This document shows, one piece after another, positions 8,706 to 16,770 of a stretch of DNA of 64,000 nt. The translations under genes and the position numbers were made by a program. Origin of the DNA: UBA830 sp038146925 (lineage in GTDB: Bacteria > Pseudomonadota > Alphaproteobacteria > MPNO01 > UBA830); the NCBI GenBank assembly GCA_038146925.1, contig JAYQSP010000006.1, positions 372,001-436,000 of the forward strand, given 5' to 3'. Numbering within the stretch: position 1 is the first letter of the stretch; each line of letters starts with the position of its first letter. The notes below the pieces were generated by a model. That model was not told the origin of the DNA and made no database searches. It saw only the letters and a list, made by a program, of their open reading frames with translations.

Positions 8706-9520
8706 CAGTTGAAGAAGGGATTGGCGCCCTGGGAATGGTCGGTCACGTCGACCACGCCCTGGATACTGGGTACCTCGGTCAGGATCGCGTTCTGCACCCC
8801 CTGCTGCAGTGTCATGGCCGACGCCGAACAGCCCTGGCAGCCGCCTTCCATCCGCACATATGCAACATGATCGGTTACGTCGATCAGCGTGATGCGGCCG
8901 CCATGGGCCGCCACTGCCGGGTTCACCTTTTCGTCTAGCAACTGCATCACGGCCTCTGCCTCCGGGCCGGTGGGCGGTTCGTCATCGCCGTTGAACACCC
9001 AGTCGGGGATCTCCGCCGGCGGCGCCTCGCCGACCCAGGTCACGGCCTCTACCTCCGGCACGTGATGGGTAATGATGTTGGTCATCATGTCGCGCTTCTG
9101 CGCGCCTCCGCCGCCGATCAGTTCGAGCGTGAGCGTGCGTTCGGCGAATTTCTTGAACAATACCTCGCCGCCATAGGCTTCGATCGCCGGGCGGATGCGG
9201 TCGTCGAGCAGATCGAGGATCTTCAGCACCACCGGTTCCGCCACGACCGGCTCGCCGGAGCCGTAATGCTCCATGATCGCGCCGAGAACCGCCGGTTTCA
9301 GGATGTACCACTCGCTGTCGACCGCGCGGCGCAGCGTGACATCGTCCAGCGACAGCGACACTCCCTCGACCCCGTCGATCCGCAGCAGGCGCCGGGCCAG
9401 CGGCGAAATTCCGACGGCTTCCGTCTCAGGCACCGGTGCCGTGCCGACCGGCAGCACGGGTTCGCCCGGCGTGAACTTCATCAGCACGGGATCGTCCAAG
9501 GGATGGGTTTGAATGAACAT
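8705..9520 (-). CDS. Nfu-type iron-sulfur scaffold protein with an extra degenerate NifU domain
   Basis: This 271-residue protein delivers Fe-S clusters to target enzymes. Residues 1-90 are the Nfu N-terminal domain (MFIQTHPLDDPVLMKFTPGE). Residues 185-262 are a NifU-like domain with the cluster motif C228-QG-C231. Between them, residues 93-160 repeat the NifU pattern (VLKILDLLDDRIRPAIEAYG, then EVEAV) but carry GGGGAQKRDMM where GGCQGCSASAM should be, so both cysteines are gone. Usual Nfu proteins lack this third unit and are about 190 residues long. The start at 9520 fits the family N-terminus. The next upstream gene is ispG, whose product needs a 4Fe-4S cluster. Confidence 0.88.
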   Translation of the reverse strand: MFIQTHPLDDPVLMKFTPGEPVLPVGTAPVPETEAVGISPLARRLLRIDGVEGVSLSLDDVTLRRAVDSEWYILKPAVLGAIMEHYGSGEPVVAEPVVLKILDLLDDRIRPAIEAYGGEVLFKKFAERTLTLELIGGGGAQKRDMMTNIITHHVPEVEAVTWVGEAPPAEIPDWVFNGDDEPPTGPEAEAVMQLLDEKVNPAVAAHGGRITLIDVTDHVAYVRMEGGCQGCSASAMTLQQGVQNAILTEVPSIQGVVDVTDHSQGANPFFN

Positions 9521-9533
9521 GGGCGACGCCGCG

Positions 9534-10784
9534 TCAGACCTTTTCGGACTGCTTGCCGTAACGCTTTTCGACGTAGTCCTCGACCAGCGCGCGGAATTCG
9601 TCGGCAATGCCGGGACCGCGCAGGGTCATCTTCTTCTCGCCGTCGATAAACACAGGCGCGGCCGGTTCCTCGCCGGTGCCCGGCAGGCTGATGCCGATGT
9701 CCGCATGCTTGGATTCGCCGGGACCATTCACAATGCAGCCCATCACGGCAACGTTCAGTTCCTCGACGCCGTCGTATTTTTCGCGCCATTCGGGCATGCG
9801 CTCGCGAATATGGCCCTGAATGCTCTGCGCCAGCTCCTGGAACACGGTCGAGGTCGTGCGACCGCAACCGGGACAGGCCGCGACCAGCGGAATAAAGGAG
9901 CGCAGACCCATGGTCTGCAGCAGTTCCTGCGCCACCGTCACTTCACGGGTGCGGTCGCCGCCGGGTTCCGGCGTCAGGGAAATGCGGATGGTGTCGCCGA
10001 TGCCGTGCTGCAGCAGGATGCCCATACCGGCAGACGACGCGACGATGCCCTTGGTGCCCATACCGGCCTCTGTCAGGCCGAGATGCAGCGCATAGTCGCA
10101 ACGCGACGCCAGGTCGCGGTAGACGGCGATCAGGTCCTGCACCGCCGAAACCTTGGCCGAAATGATGATGCGGTCGCGCGGCATGCCGAGCTCCTCGGCG
10201 CGTTCCGCCGACAGCAGGCCGGACATCACCATGGCGTCGCGGGTCACCTGCGACGCATCCTTCGGATTGTCGGACGCGGTGTTCTCGTCCATCAGCCGGG
10301 TCAGGAGTTCCTGATCGAGCGAGCCCCAGTTGGCGCCGATACGCACGGGTTTTTCGTATTTGTTCGCGACCTCGATCATGGTGCTGAACTGGGTATCCCG
10401 CTTTTCGCGAAACCCCACATTGCCGGGATTGATGCGGTATTTCGCCAGCGCCTCGGCGCAGGCCGGATTCTCGGTCAGCAGCTTGTGGCCGATATAGTGG
10501 AAATCGCCGACCAGCGGCGTATCGATCCCCATCAGGGTCAGTCGGTCGCGGATATAGGGCACGGCCCTGGCGGCTTCGTCGCGGTCTACCGTGATCCGGA
10601 CGATCTCGGAGCCGGCCTTCGCCAGCGCCGCAACCTGCGCCACGGTGGCGTCCACGTCCGCCGTGTCGGTATTGGTCATCGACTGCACCACGATGGGCGC
10701 GCCACCGCCGATCTGTACGCCGCCGACGTTTACCGCCACGCTGTCGCGCCGCGGAACGGTCTCGAATATACCCGGTTCGCTCAT
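9534..10784 (-). CDS. ispG: 4-hydroxy-3-methylbut-2-en-1-yl diphosphate synthase (flavodoxin)
   Basis: IspG (GcpE) makes HMBPP from MEcPP in the non-mevalonate isoprenoid pathway, using a 4Fe-4S cluster. The 416-residue protein has C304 and C307 (ACPGCGRTTS) and C350 (CIVNGPGE), the three cluster ligands. The N-terminal TIM barrel starts with VNVGGVQIGGGAPIVVQSMT. It sits between thrH (16 bases upstream) and the Nfu gene (13 bases downstream), so an operon is likely. Confidence 0.97.
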   Translation of the reverse strand: MSEPGIFETVPRRDSVAVNVGGVQIGGGAPIVVQSMTNTDTADVDATVAQVAALAKAGSEIVRITVDRDEAARAVPYIRDRLTLMGIDTPLVGDFHYIGHKLLTENPACAEALAKYRINPGNVGFREKRDTQFSTMIEVANKYEKPVRIGANWGSLDQELLTRLMDENTASDNPKDASQVTRDAMVMSGLLSAERAEELGMPRDRIIISAKVSAVQDLIAVYRDLASRCDYALHLGLTEAGMGTKGIVASSAGMGILLQHGIGDTIRISLTPEPGGDRTREVTVAQELLQTMGLRSFIPLVAACPGCGRTTSTVFQELAQSIQGHIRERMPEWREKYDGVEELNVAVMGCIVNGPGESKHADIGISLPGTGEEPAAPVFIDGEKKMTLRGPGIADEFRALVEDYVEKRYGKQSEKV

Positions 10785-10800
10785 TCCTGCTCCGTTCGTC

Positions 10801-11436
10801 TCAGGCGGATATAGCGCGATCGGCGCGGGAATCCAGCGACTCCGCCGCGTCGATCACGGCCAGCAGTTCCTCGTAGTCGTGCATAACGGGAAACTGCGGA
10901 AACTCGTCGATCACGTTTTGCGGCGGACGGAACAGAAACCCGGCGTCGGCCTCTTCCAGCATCAGCGTGTCGTTGTAGGAATCGCCGGCCCCGCAGGTAT
11001 AGAAATTCAGTTCCTTGAACGCCTTCACCGCCGCCCGCTTGTGGCTCGGCATGCGCAGCTGGTAGCCCGAGAGCCGACCGTCATCGTTGACCAGCAGCCG
11101 GTGGCAGAACAGCGTCGGCTGGCCCATCTTGACCATCAGCGGGCCGACGAATTCGTAGAACGTGTCGGACAGGATCACCAGCTGGTATTTCGCGCGCACG
11201 GCGTCGAGAAATTCCCGCGCCCCCGGCAGCGGCTCGATCCCGTCGATAATCGGCTGCAGCGCCTCGATCCCGAGCCCGTGTTTGTCAAGGATATCCAGCC
11301 GGTACTGCATCAGTACGTCGTAATCCGGCTCGTCCCGCGTGGTGCGCCGAAGATCGTCGATACCGGTGCGTTCGGCCAGCTCGATCCAGATTTCCGGCGC
11401 GATCACGCCTTCCATGTCGAGACATACGATTTTCAA
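10801..11436 (-). CDS. thrH: Bifunctional phosphoserine phosphatase/homoserine phosphotransferase
   Basis: The 211-residue HAD-family protein closely follows Pseudomonas ThrH, which removes phosphate from phosphoserine and can move it to homoserine. The catalytic DMEG motif is at residues 7-10. Other family marks are PDYDVLMQYRLDILDKHGL, LVILSDTFYEF and AGDSYNDTLML. The start is a TTG at 11436: the family sequence begins exactly here (KIVCLDMEG) and no ATG is available. The gene is second in the minus-strand unit, after the redoxin gene. Confidence 0.9.
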   Translation of the reverse strand: MKIVCLDMEGVIAPEIWIELAERTGIDDLRRTTRDEPDYDVLMQYRLDILDKHGLGIEALQPIIDGIEPLPGAREFLDAVRAKYQLVILSDTFYEFVGPLMVKMGQPTLFCHRLLVNDDGRLSGYQLRMPSHKRAAVKAFKELNFYTCGAGDSYNDTLMLEEADAGFLFRPPQNVIDEFPQFPVMHDYEELLAVIDAAESLDSRADRAISA

Positions 11437-11519
11437 TGGATATACCCGCTCGTTTTCCGTTGCGGCGGTATAGCAGGCGGGGTTTTCAGCGGCAAACGGG
11501 AATAAGGTGTCCCGGCGCC

Positions 11520-12329
11520 CTACTCCGCCCGCTGTTTCGCCTGATCCGCGGGGTGCACGAATTTTTTGCCGAACAGCATGCCGGCATCCTGCTTCAGATG
11601 CGCCCAGGCGATGAAAGGCATCGCCTTGGCGAGGTCCCACAGCGCGTCCCAGCCGCCCTTCAGGCAGACCGGCACCGTAATCCACGGCGCGGCGCCGACG
11701 ATGCGGACGTGTTCTTCCGTATGAAGCGAGGCGCGGTCCTGGAGGACCTTGTCGATGCGTTTGGCGAATGACCAGTCGCAACGATAGATCACCTTTCCGT
11801 CCGGATTGACGATATAGACCATATTGGGCATCGCGCCGTAGGCCTGGTGCATGGCGCCGTCGACACTGTCGACCAGGATTTCCCGGTGTTCGCCGAACGA
11901 CTCCTTCATTTCCTTCGCCAACGCGATCTTCTCAGCCATGTCGCCCGACGGGCCGCGCCGGAAACCGGGATGCGCTTCCCGGACATAGATGACCAGGAAT
12001 TCGACGTCCGGGTGTTTCGCCTTCACTTCGCGCAGGGGATCGATGTTCTTCACGAACATCGGACAGGTCAGGCTGCCCGTCTCCAGCACCAGCCACTTGC
12101 CCTTGTAATCGAAAAGCGACACCTCCGTGCCGTCGAGCTTCGTCAGCTTGAAGTCGATCAGTTCCTCGCCTGCTGCCGGTCCGTCGAACCGGCTGAGGTC
12201 GTAGTTCGACATTTTGTAGCGTTCGTAATTGTAATCCATCGCGGCCTGGTCCCCCGTTTCGCCCAGATTAGCCCGATCTTCCGGAATTTTGAACATTTGC
12301 CCGGGTATCCGCGTCTCGGGTGTTGACAA
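11520..12329 (-). CDS. Deiodinase-like thioredoxin-fold protein (selenocysteine site is cysteine)
   Basis: The protein belongs to the iodothyronine deiodinase/redoxin family. The core reads GKWLVLETGSLTCPMFVKNI, where C89 takes the place of the selenocysteine in animal deiodinases. After it comes the family pattern FLVIYVREAHP, and then VYIVNPDGKVIYRCDW. The C-terminal ~60 residues are an extension without known domain. The start is ambiguous: a TTG at 12329 or an ATG at 12296; neither has a strong ribosome site. It heads the unit with thrH, ispG and nfu and is divergent from the monooxygenase operon. The bacterial substrate is unknown; dehalogenation or peroxide reduction are possibilities. 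Confidence 0.78.
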   Translation of the reverse strand: MSTPETRIPGQMFKIPEDRANLGETGDQAAMDYNYERYKMSNYDLSRFDGPAAGEELIDFKLTKLDGTEVSLFDYKGKWLVLETGSLTCPMFVKNIDPLREVKAKHPDVEFLVIYVREAHPGFRRGPSGDMAEKIALAKEMKESFGEHREILVDSVDGAMHQAYGAMPNMVYIVNPDGKVIYRCDWSFAKRIDKVLQDRASLHTEEHVRIVGAAPWITVPVCLKGGWDALWDLAKAMPFIAWAHLKQDAGMLFGKKFVHPADQAKQRAE

Positions 12330-12330
12330 T

Positions 12331-12353
12331 TATACGTTTTCAAATGAAAGTAT
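12331..12353. promoter_or_regulatory. Candidate MarR-type operator in divergent promoter
   Basis: ATACGTTTTCA-A-ATGAAAGTAT is a near-perfect inverted repeat in the 53-86 base gap between the deiodinase-like gene and the monooxygenase operon, whose third gene is a MarR regulator. The core TCAAATGA recurs in front of ligA (47331-47342). Autoregulation by the MarR protein is an inference. Confidence 0.45.
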
Positions 12354-12382
12354 TTCACATTGAAGGAAAAGGAGACCGTCAA

Positions 12383-13591
12383 ATGGCCACCGTTCAGAAA
12401 CTCCGCGATGTTTCCCGTGACGAACTTGTCAAACGCGCCGCGGATCTGCGTCCGCTGATCGCCGCGAAGGCCGCGCAGCACGAACAGGAACGCCGCATCT
12501 CCCAGGACCTCTTCGACGAAATACGCTCGCAGGATTTCTTTCGCATGTACCAGCCGAAAAAATTCGGCGGACTGGAATACGATGCACGCACCGCGATGCG
12601 ATGCGTCATCGAATGGGCGTCCGCCGATACGTCGACAGGCTGGGTTTGTTCGCTCGCGCTGGTCCATCAATGGCTGATCGCGCAGTTTCCGATCGAATTG
12701 CAGGAAGAAGTCTGGGGCGACAACCCCGGCAATACGGCATCCGGTTCCTACGCCCCCGCCGGACAGTGCGTCGCGGTCGACGGCGGCTATCTTGTTTCGG
12801 GCGAATTTCACTTTGCCAGCGGCGTGGATGTCATGGACTGGGTCCTGATGGGCGTGTTTTTCCCGCCCGAGGAAGACGGCGGCAATCCCGTCCCCGGATT
12901 CACCATGGCCCCCAAATCCGATGTCGAAGTGCTGGACAACTGGAACGTCATGGGCCTGACCGCGACCGGTTCCAAAACATTCGTGTGCAAAGATCTGTTC
13001 GTTCCGGAACACCGCAAGGTAACCTTCCCCGATCTCGTATCCGGCAACTCTCCCGGTTATCAGGTACTGCAAAGCAATCTGTACCGCTATCCGATTCTGT
13101 CGATCATCGCCTACGGCATTGCGACTCCGTCGCTCGGCGCGCTCAACGGTGCGCTCGAAACGTTCCTGGACGTCATGAACGAGCGTGTCACACGGGGCGC
13201 GGTCGTCCTCGGCGGCAACAAGGTGCGCGAATTTCAGGCCGTGCAGATGCGCGTTGGCCGTGCGGCGGCCAACTTCAAAGCCGGGAAGGCCATGCTGTTC
13301 GAGCAACTGGAGGATTCGAGAAGTAAAGTCATCGACCGCGGAGAGTTGCTGAGCGTGGAAGACCGAATGGCCAACCGGATCACGCAGGCCAAAATGGTCG
13401 AACTGGCGGTCGACGGTCTGGACGAACTATTCGGCGCGGTCGGCGGCCAGGGGATCGATTCTTCCCAACACGTTCAGCGCGCGTGGCGCGACGCGCATGC
13501 CATCGCTCACCACATCAGCTTCAACTGGGATGCGCTCAGTTCCATGTACGGCCAGCACCTGATGGGTCTGGAGCCGCAGGGCCAGTACTAG
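12383..13591 (+). CDS. Acyl-CoA dehydrogenase-fold flavin-dependent monooxygenase
   Basis: The 402-residue protein has the fold of the group D flavin monooxygenases (HsaA, HpaB-C2), which use reduced flavin from a partner reductase to hydroxylate phenols. Marks are FRMYQPKKFGGLEYDARTAM near the N-terminus, and SADTSTGWVCSLALVHQW and GLTATGSKTFVCKDLFVPEH in the middle domain. ATG 12383 is preceded by GGAGACCGTCAA. No reductase gene is adjacent. It is the first gene of an operon with DUF1330 and MarR genes. The substrate is likely aromatic. Confidence 0.85.
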   Translation: MATVQKLRDVSRDELVKRAADLRPLIAAKAAQHEQERRISQDLFDEIRSQDFFRMYQPKKFGGLEYDARTAMRCVIEWASADTSTGWVCSLALVHQWLIAQFPIELQEEVWGDNPGNTASGSYAPAGQCVAVDGGYLVSGEFHFASGVDVMDWVLMGVFFPPEEDGGNPVPGFTMAPKSDVEVLDNWNVMGLTATGSKTFVCKDLFVPEHRKVTFPDLVSGNSPGYQVLQSNLYRYPILSIIAYGIATPSLGALNGALETFLDVMNERVTRGAVVLGGNKVREFQAVQMRVGRAAANFKAGKAMLFEQLEDSRSKVIDRGELLSVEDRMANRITQAKMVELAVDGLDELFGAVGGQGIDSSQHVQRAWRDAHAIAHHISFNWDALSSMYGQHLMGLEPQGQY

Positions 13592-13592
13592 A

Positions 13593-13886
13593 ATGGTTGC
13601 CTACTGGATAGCGGCGCTGAGCGCCGAAGACATGGCGCCGCTCAAGGATTATGCGGCGCAGGCGAAAATAGCGGTCGAAAAATACGGCGGCCGCTCGCTG
13701 TCCCGGCTCGGGCGTTTTCAGCTTCTGGAGGGCGAATTCGTCGGCGACAAGATGGCCGTGATCGAGTTCGATACGATGGAGCAAGCCGTCGCCTGCTACA
13801 ATTCTCCGGAATACCAGAAAGCGAAGGCGTTTCGAGACGGCAAAACCGACGCCGTGTTCTTCGTCGTGGAAGGAACCGACACATGA
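13593..13886 (+). CDS. DUF1330 family protein
   Basis: The 97-residue protein has the DUF1330 pattern: VAYWIAALSAEDMAPLKDYA, then EKYGGRSLSRLG, then VIEFDTMEQAVACYNSPEYQ. The fold is a dimeric alpha-beta barrel; biochemical role unknown. It starts one base after the monooxygenase stop and ends inside the MarR start (ATGA overlap), so it is co-translated with both neighbours. Confidence 0.9.
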   Translation: MVAYWIAALSAEDMAPLKDYAAQAKIAVEKYGGRSLSRLGRFQLLEGEFVGDKMAVIEFDTMEQAVACYNSPEYQKAKAFRDGKTDAVFFVVEGTDT

Positions 13887-14365
13887 ACGGCGAAGCGCCG
13901 GAGTTTCATCTGGAGCAGTTTCTGCCCTATCTCGTCCACCGTGTGGGGTCTCGCCTGGCCGAAGGCTTCGAAGACCGGTTCGCCGAAGCCGGACTCACCC
14001 TGCAGCAGTGGCGCGCCGCGGCTGTCTTGTACGAATTCGGTCCCCAGGCCATGGGTGACATCGCCCGGCGGACCAGCATCAACGCGTCGACCATGACTCG
14101 CCTGATCGGCCAGATGGAAAAACAGGATCTCGTGAAGCGCGAACGCCCCGTCGCCAACCAGCGCACGGTCTATGTCCGTCTGCTGGACGAAGGACGCAAA
14201 CGCGTGGAGAGCCTGATCCCGCAGGTGATCGATTACGAAAGCGACCTGAGCGCGTGTTTTTCCGAAGCGGAGCTTCGAACGTTTAAAACACTACTGGAGA
14301 AATTCTTCCACAGCCTGGTCGACGACGACGCACCGGAAAAGATTCCGGAACGGCTGGCGGGCTAA
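13883..14365 (+). CDS. MarR family transcriptional regulator
   Basis: A 160-residue winged-helix regulator. The recognition helix region is AMGDIARRTSINASTMTRLI (residues 53-72) and the wing follows at KRERPVANQRTVYVRL. MarR proteins commonly repress their own operon and are released by phenolic ligands. The gene closes the monooxygenase operon, so local autoregulation through the 12331-12353 dyad is likely. Its stop codon overlaps the end of the converging sensor-kinase chimera. Confidence 0.9.
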   Translation: MNGEAPEFHLEQFLPYLVHRVGSRLAEGFEDRFAEAGLTLQQWRAAAVLYEFGPQAMGDIARRTSINASTMTRLIGQMEKQDLVKRERPVANQRTVYVRLLDEGRKRVESLIPQVIDYESDLSACFSEAELRTFKTLLEKFFHSLVDDDAPEKIPERLAG

Positions 14366-15201
14366 GCCGCCTCGGATTCCGCCTCATCGCATTCGCGCGG
14401 CAGCCAAAGCGACACCGTCGTTCCCCGCCCCTCTTCGCTGGCGATTTCCAGACCGCCCTGATGCAATGCCATGATCGAATGGGACAGCGGCAGGCCTAGG
14501 CCGGTGCCTCTGCCTGGACGGGTCTCCAGGGTACCCGCCTGGTGGAACGGTTCCAGCACGCGGAACGCCGTGCGCCCCGAATGCGTTGCCGCCTCGGTAT
14601 AAATTCTCCCGACGGGCCAGTCCTTCGCCATCAGTTTCTCCCGGATATTGCTGCGTTCCCAGGAATCGGGGCGCGCACGGCGGTTTCGGACCAGCCTCAT
14701 CGGTGCGGTCACCTTGACCTCGGCATAGTCGCCGGCCTTCTCCCTGAAACGTTCGTTCACCAGGCGCGCGAATACTGCCGGCACGAAGCCTTTGAAACCG
14801 ATCCCGGTGCGATTGATGGTGCGCTGGTTTTCATCCATCACTTCACGGATCGATGCGAGCTGTGCCCGAAGCAGACGCGTCCGCAGGTCATTCTCATCCT
14901 TCAACGGCAGCGGCTTGCCTGTCCGTTGACGAAATGTTTCCCGGGTTTTGGCGAGGACGACTTTGCCGGTCAGTCCCTTGTCGCCAACAGCTGGGTCATT
15001 GATATGCGCCTGATGGTTCGCGATCACGGTGCGTGCCGAGCGCAACAGTTCTGCCAGGTATATCGCTGTTTCGGTCTCGTCAGAGAGCGTCACTGCCGCC
15101 GACGCCCCACCGGTCGCCAGGACCGACAGACCGATACAGACCGCCGCCGCACGGCGCAGCCGTTTGCCCGAAACGGACAGGATTTCTTCGAGGATCGTCA
15201 C
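14362..15201 (-). CDS. Chimeric sensor remnant: DUF3365-type sensor joined to the end of a histidine-kinase ATPase domain
   Basis: The N-terminus is a signal/membrane segment (CIGLSVLATGGASAAVTL). A Tll0287/DUF3365-like periplasmic sensor region follows (residues 40-210, with KAKD/INRTGIGFKGFVPAVFA-type features). At about residue 212 the sequence jumps to FRVLEPFHQAG, then GTGLGLPLSHSIMALHQGG, and ends in TTVSLWLPRE. That is the last third of a histidine-kinase HATPase domain (G2 box). The HAMP, PAS, HisKA and N box regions are missing, so it cannot phosphorylate. An in-frame internal deletion is the likely cause. I chose the GTG at 15201 (GGAGA six bases upstream). Confidence 0.7.
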   Translation of the reverse strand: MTILEEILSVSGKRLRRAAAVCIGLSVLATGGASAAVTLSDETETAIYLAELLRSARTVIANHQAHINDPAVGDKGLTGKVVLAKTRETFRQRTGKPLPLKDENDLRTRLLRAQLASIREVMDENQRTINRTGIGFKGFVPAVFARLVNERFREKAGDYAEVKVTAPMRLVRNRRARPDSWERSNIREKLMAKDWPVGRIYTEAATHSGRTAFRVLEPFHQAGTLETRPGRGTGLGLPLSHSIMALHQGGLEIASEEGRGTTVSLWLPRECDEAESEAA

Positions 15202-15311
15202 AGCGCTCTCCAAACCGCAGAATTGCGGGATTCAAACGCCTGAATTACACCTCAAAGCCGTAAAAAAAGATTGAAAGCCCGTGGCATTCCGGAAACACCG
15301 GAAATCTGCGG

Positions 15312-16013
15312 CTAAACGCCCAGATACTGGTGCTGGATATCTTCATTGGCACGGAGTTCGTCGGAATTGCCCTGCCAGACCACCTGACCGCGTTCGACGA
15401 TATAGTGACGATCGCCGATCCGGGTCAGCGCGTCGACATTCTTGTCGATTACCAGAATTGACTGGCCTCTCTCCTTCAGGCCTTCCAGGCACTTCCAGAT
15501 TTCCTCGCGGATCAGCGGCGCCAGCCCCTCGGTCGCCTCGTCGAGGATCAACAGCTTGGGATTGGTCATCAACGCACGACCGACGGCCAGCATCTGCTGC
15601 TCGCCACCTGACAGCTGGTTGCCCATATTGTCCATGCGGTCGCCCAGATTGGGAAACATGTCGACGATATGCTCGACTTTCCAGGGCTTGTCAGTACCAG
15701 TACGGTTGTCGGCGGTCGCCACCAGGTTTTCGCGCACCGTGAGGTTAGGGAAAATCTGACGTCCTTCCGGTACCAGCCCCAAGCCGAGCTTGGCGATCTG
15801 ATAATCCTTAAGGCTGCGCAGTTCCTTGCCCTCGAACGTGATCGAACCGGCGCTGGTCGGCACCATGCCCATCAGGGACCGGATTGTCGTGGTCTTGCCC
15901 ATACCGTTGCGCCCGAGCAGCGACACGACTTCGCCTTCATTCACCGCGAAAGACATCCCGAACAGCACCTGACTGGTGCCGTACGACGTTTCGATACCCT
16001 TGACCTCAAGCAC
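15312..16013 (-). CDS. livF: Branched-chain amino acid/aromatic acid-type ABC transporter ATP-binding protein LivF
   Basis: The 233-residue ATPase energises import by the LivHM permease. Walker A is GRNGMGKTT near residue 34, the ABC signature is LSGGEQQMLAVGRAL, and Walker B is LLILDEATEGLAP. It overlaps livG by 8 bases and is the last gene of the five-gene unit. Confidence 0.95.
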   Translation of the reverse strand: MLEVKGIETSYGTSQVLFGMSFAVNEGEVVSLLGRNGMGKTTTIRSLMGMVPTSAGSITFEGKELRSLKDYQIAKLGLGLVPEGRQIFPNLTVRENLVATADNRTGTDKPWKVEHIVDMFPNLGDRMDNMGNQLSGGEQQMLAVGRALMTNPKLLILDEATEGLAPLIREEIWKCLEGLKERGQSILVIDKNVDALTRIGDRHYIVERGQVVWQGNSDELRANEDIQHQYLGV

Positions 16014-16770
16014 CGGCCGTTACCTCGTCTTCACCGAGATACGCGGCGCGCACCTCGTCGTTGTTGCGGATTTCCGTGGGCGTGCCCGTCGCGATCGCCC
16101 GGCCGTACACAAGCACCGTTACCCGGTCTGCCAGACTAAACACAGTGTCCATATCGTGTTCGATCAGCAGCATGGAATAGTCGCCCTTCAACCGGTCGAG
16201 GAATTGGCGCATTTGCTCGGATTCCTCGGTGCCCATACCGGCCGTCGGCTCGTCCAGGAGCAGCATCTTCGGCCCCGTCGCCAGGGCCATTGCGATTTCC
16301 AGCTGGCGCTGCTGACCATGGGCCAGGTTGCCCGCCAGAGTCAAAGCACGCTCGCCAAGCCCGACGTCGTCGAGAATCTTCTGCGCCGGCTCCGTCAGGT
16401 CGGCGTCCGTGGACGCCCGCTTCCAGAATTTGAAGCTGTGCCCGCTATGGGCCTGTATCGACAGCGCTACGTTTTCCAATGCCGTGAATTCCCGGAACAC
16501 GCTGGTGATCTGGAACGACCGGGCCAGCCCCATATGCGACCGTTGCGGCGCCGTCTTGGCGCCGATGTCCTGACCGTCGAACAGAATCCGGCCTGAATCC
16601 GATTTCAGCATGCCCGCGATCTGCGCCACGAATGTCGTTTTGCCGGCGCCGTTGGGGCCGATCACGGCATGAATTTCGCCGGGCATGACGTCGAAATCGA
16701 GACTGTCTGTCGCGACGACGCCGCCGAAGGATTTCTTCAGCTGCTCGACCTTGAGGATCGGGTCACTCAT
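16006..16770 (-). CDS. livG: Liv-type ABC transporter ATP-binding protein LivG
   Basis: The 254-residue second ATPase of the importer. Walker A is GPNGAGKTTF near residue 37, the signature is LAHGQQRQLEIAMAL, and Walker B is MLLLDEPTAGMG. I chose ATG 16770 (MSDPILKVEQL); the in-frame start at 16830 lies well inside livM. The start overlaps the end of livM by 8 bases. Confidence 0.95.
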   Translation of the reverse strand: MSDPILKVEQLKKSFGGVVATDSLDFDVMPGEIHAVIGPNGAGKTTFVAQIAGMLKSDSGRILFDGQDIGAKTAPQRSHMGLARSFQITSVFREFTALENVALSIQAHSGHSFKFWKRASTDADLTEPAQKILDDVGLGERALTLAGNLAHGQQRQLEIAMALATGPKMLLLDEPTAGMGTEESEQMRQFLDRLKGDYSMLLIEHDMDTVFSLADRVTVLVYGRAIATGTPTEIRNNDEVRAAYLGEDEVTAGA

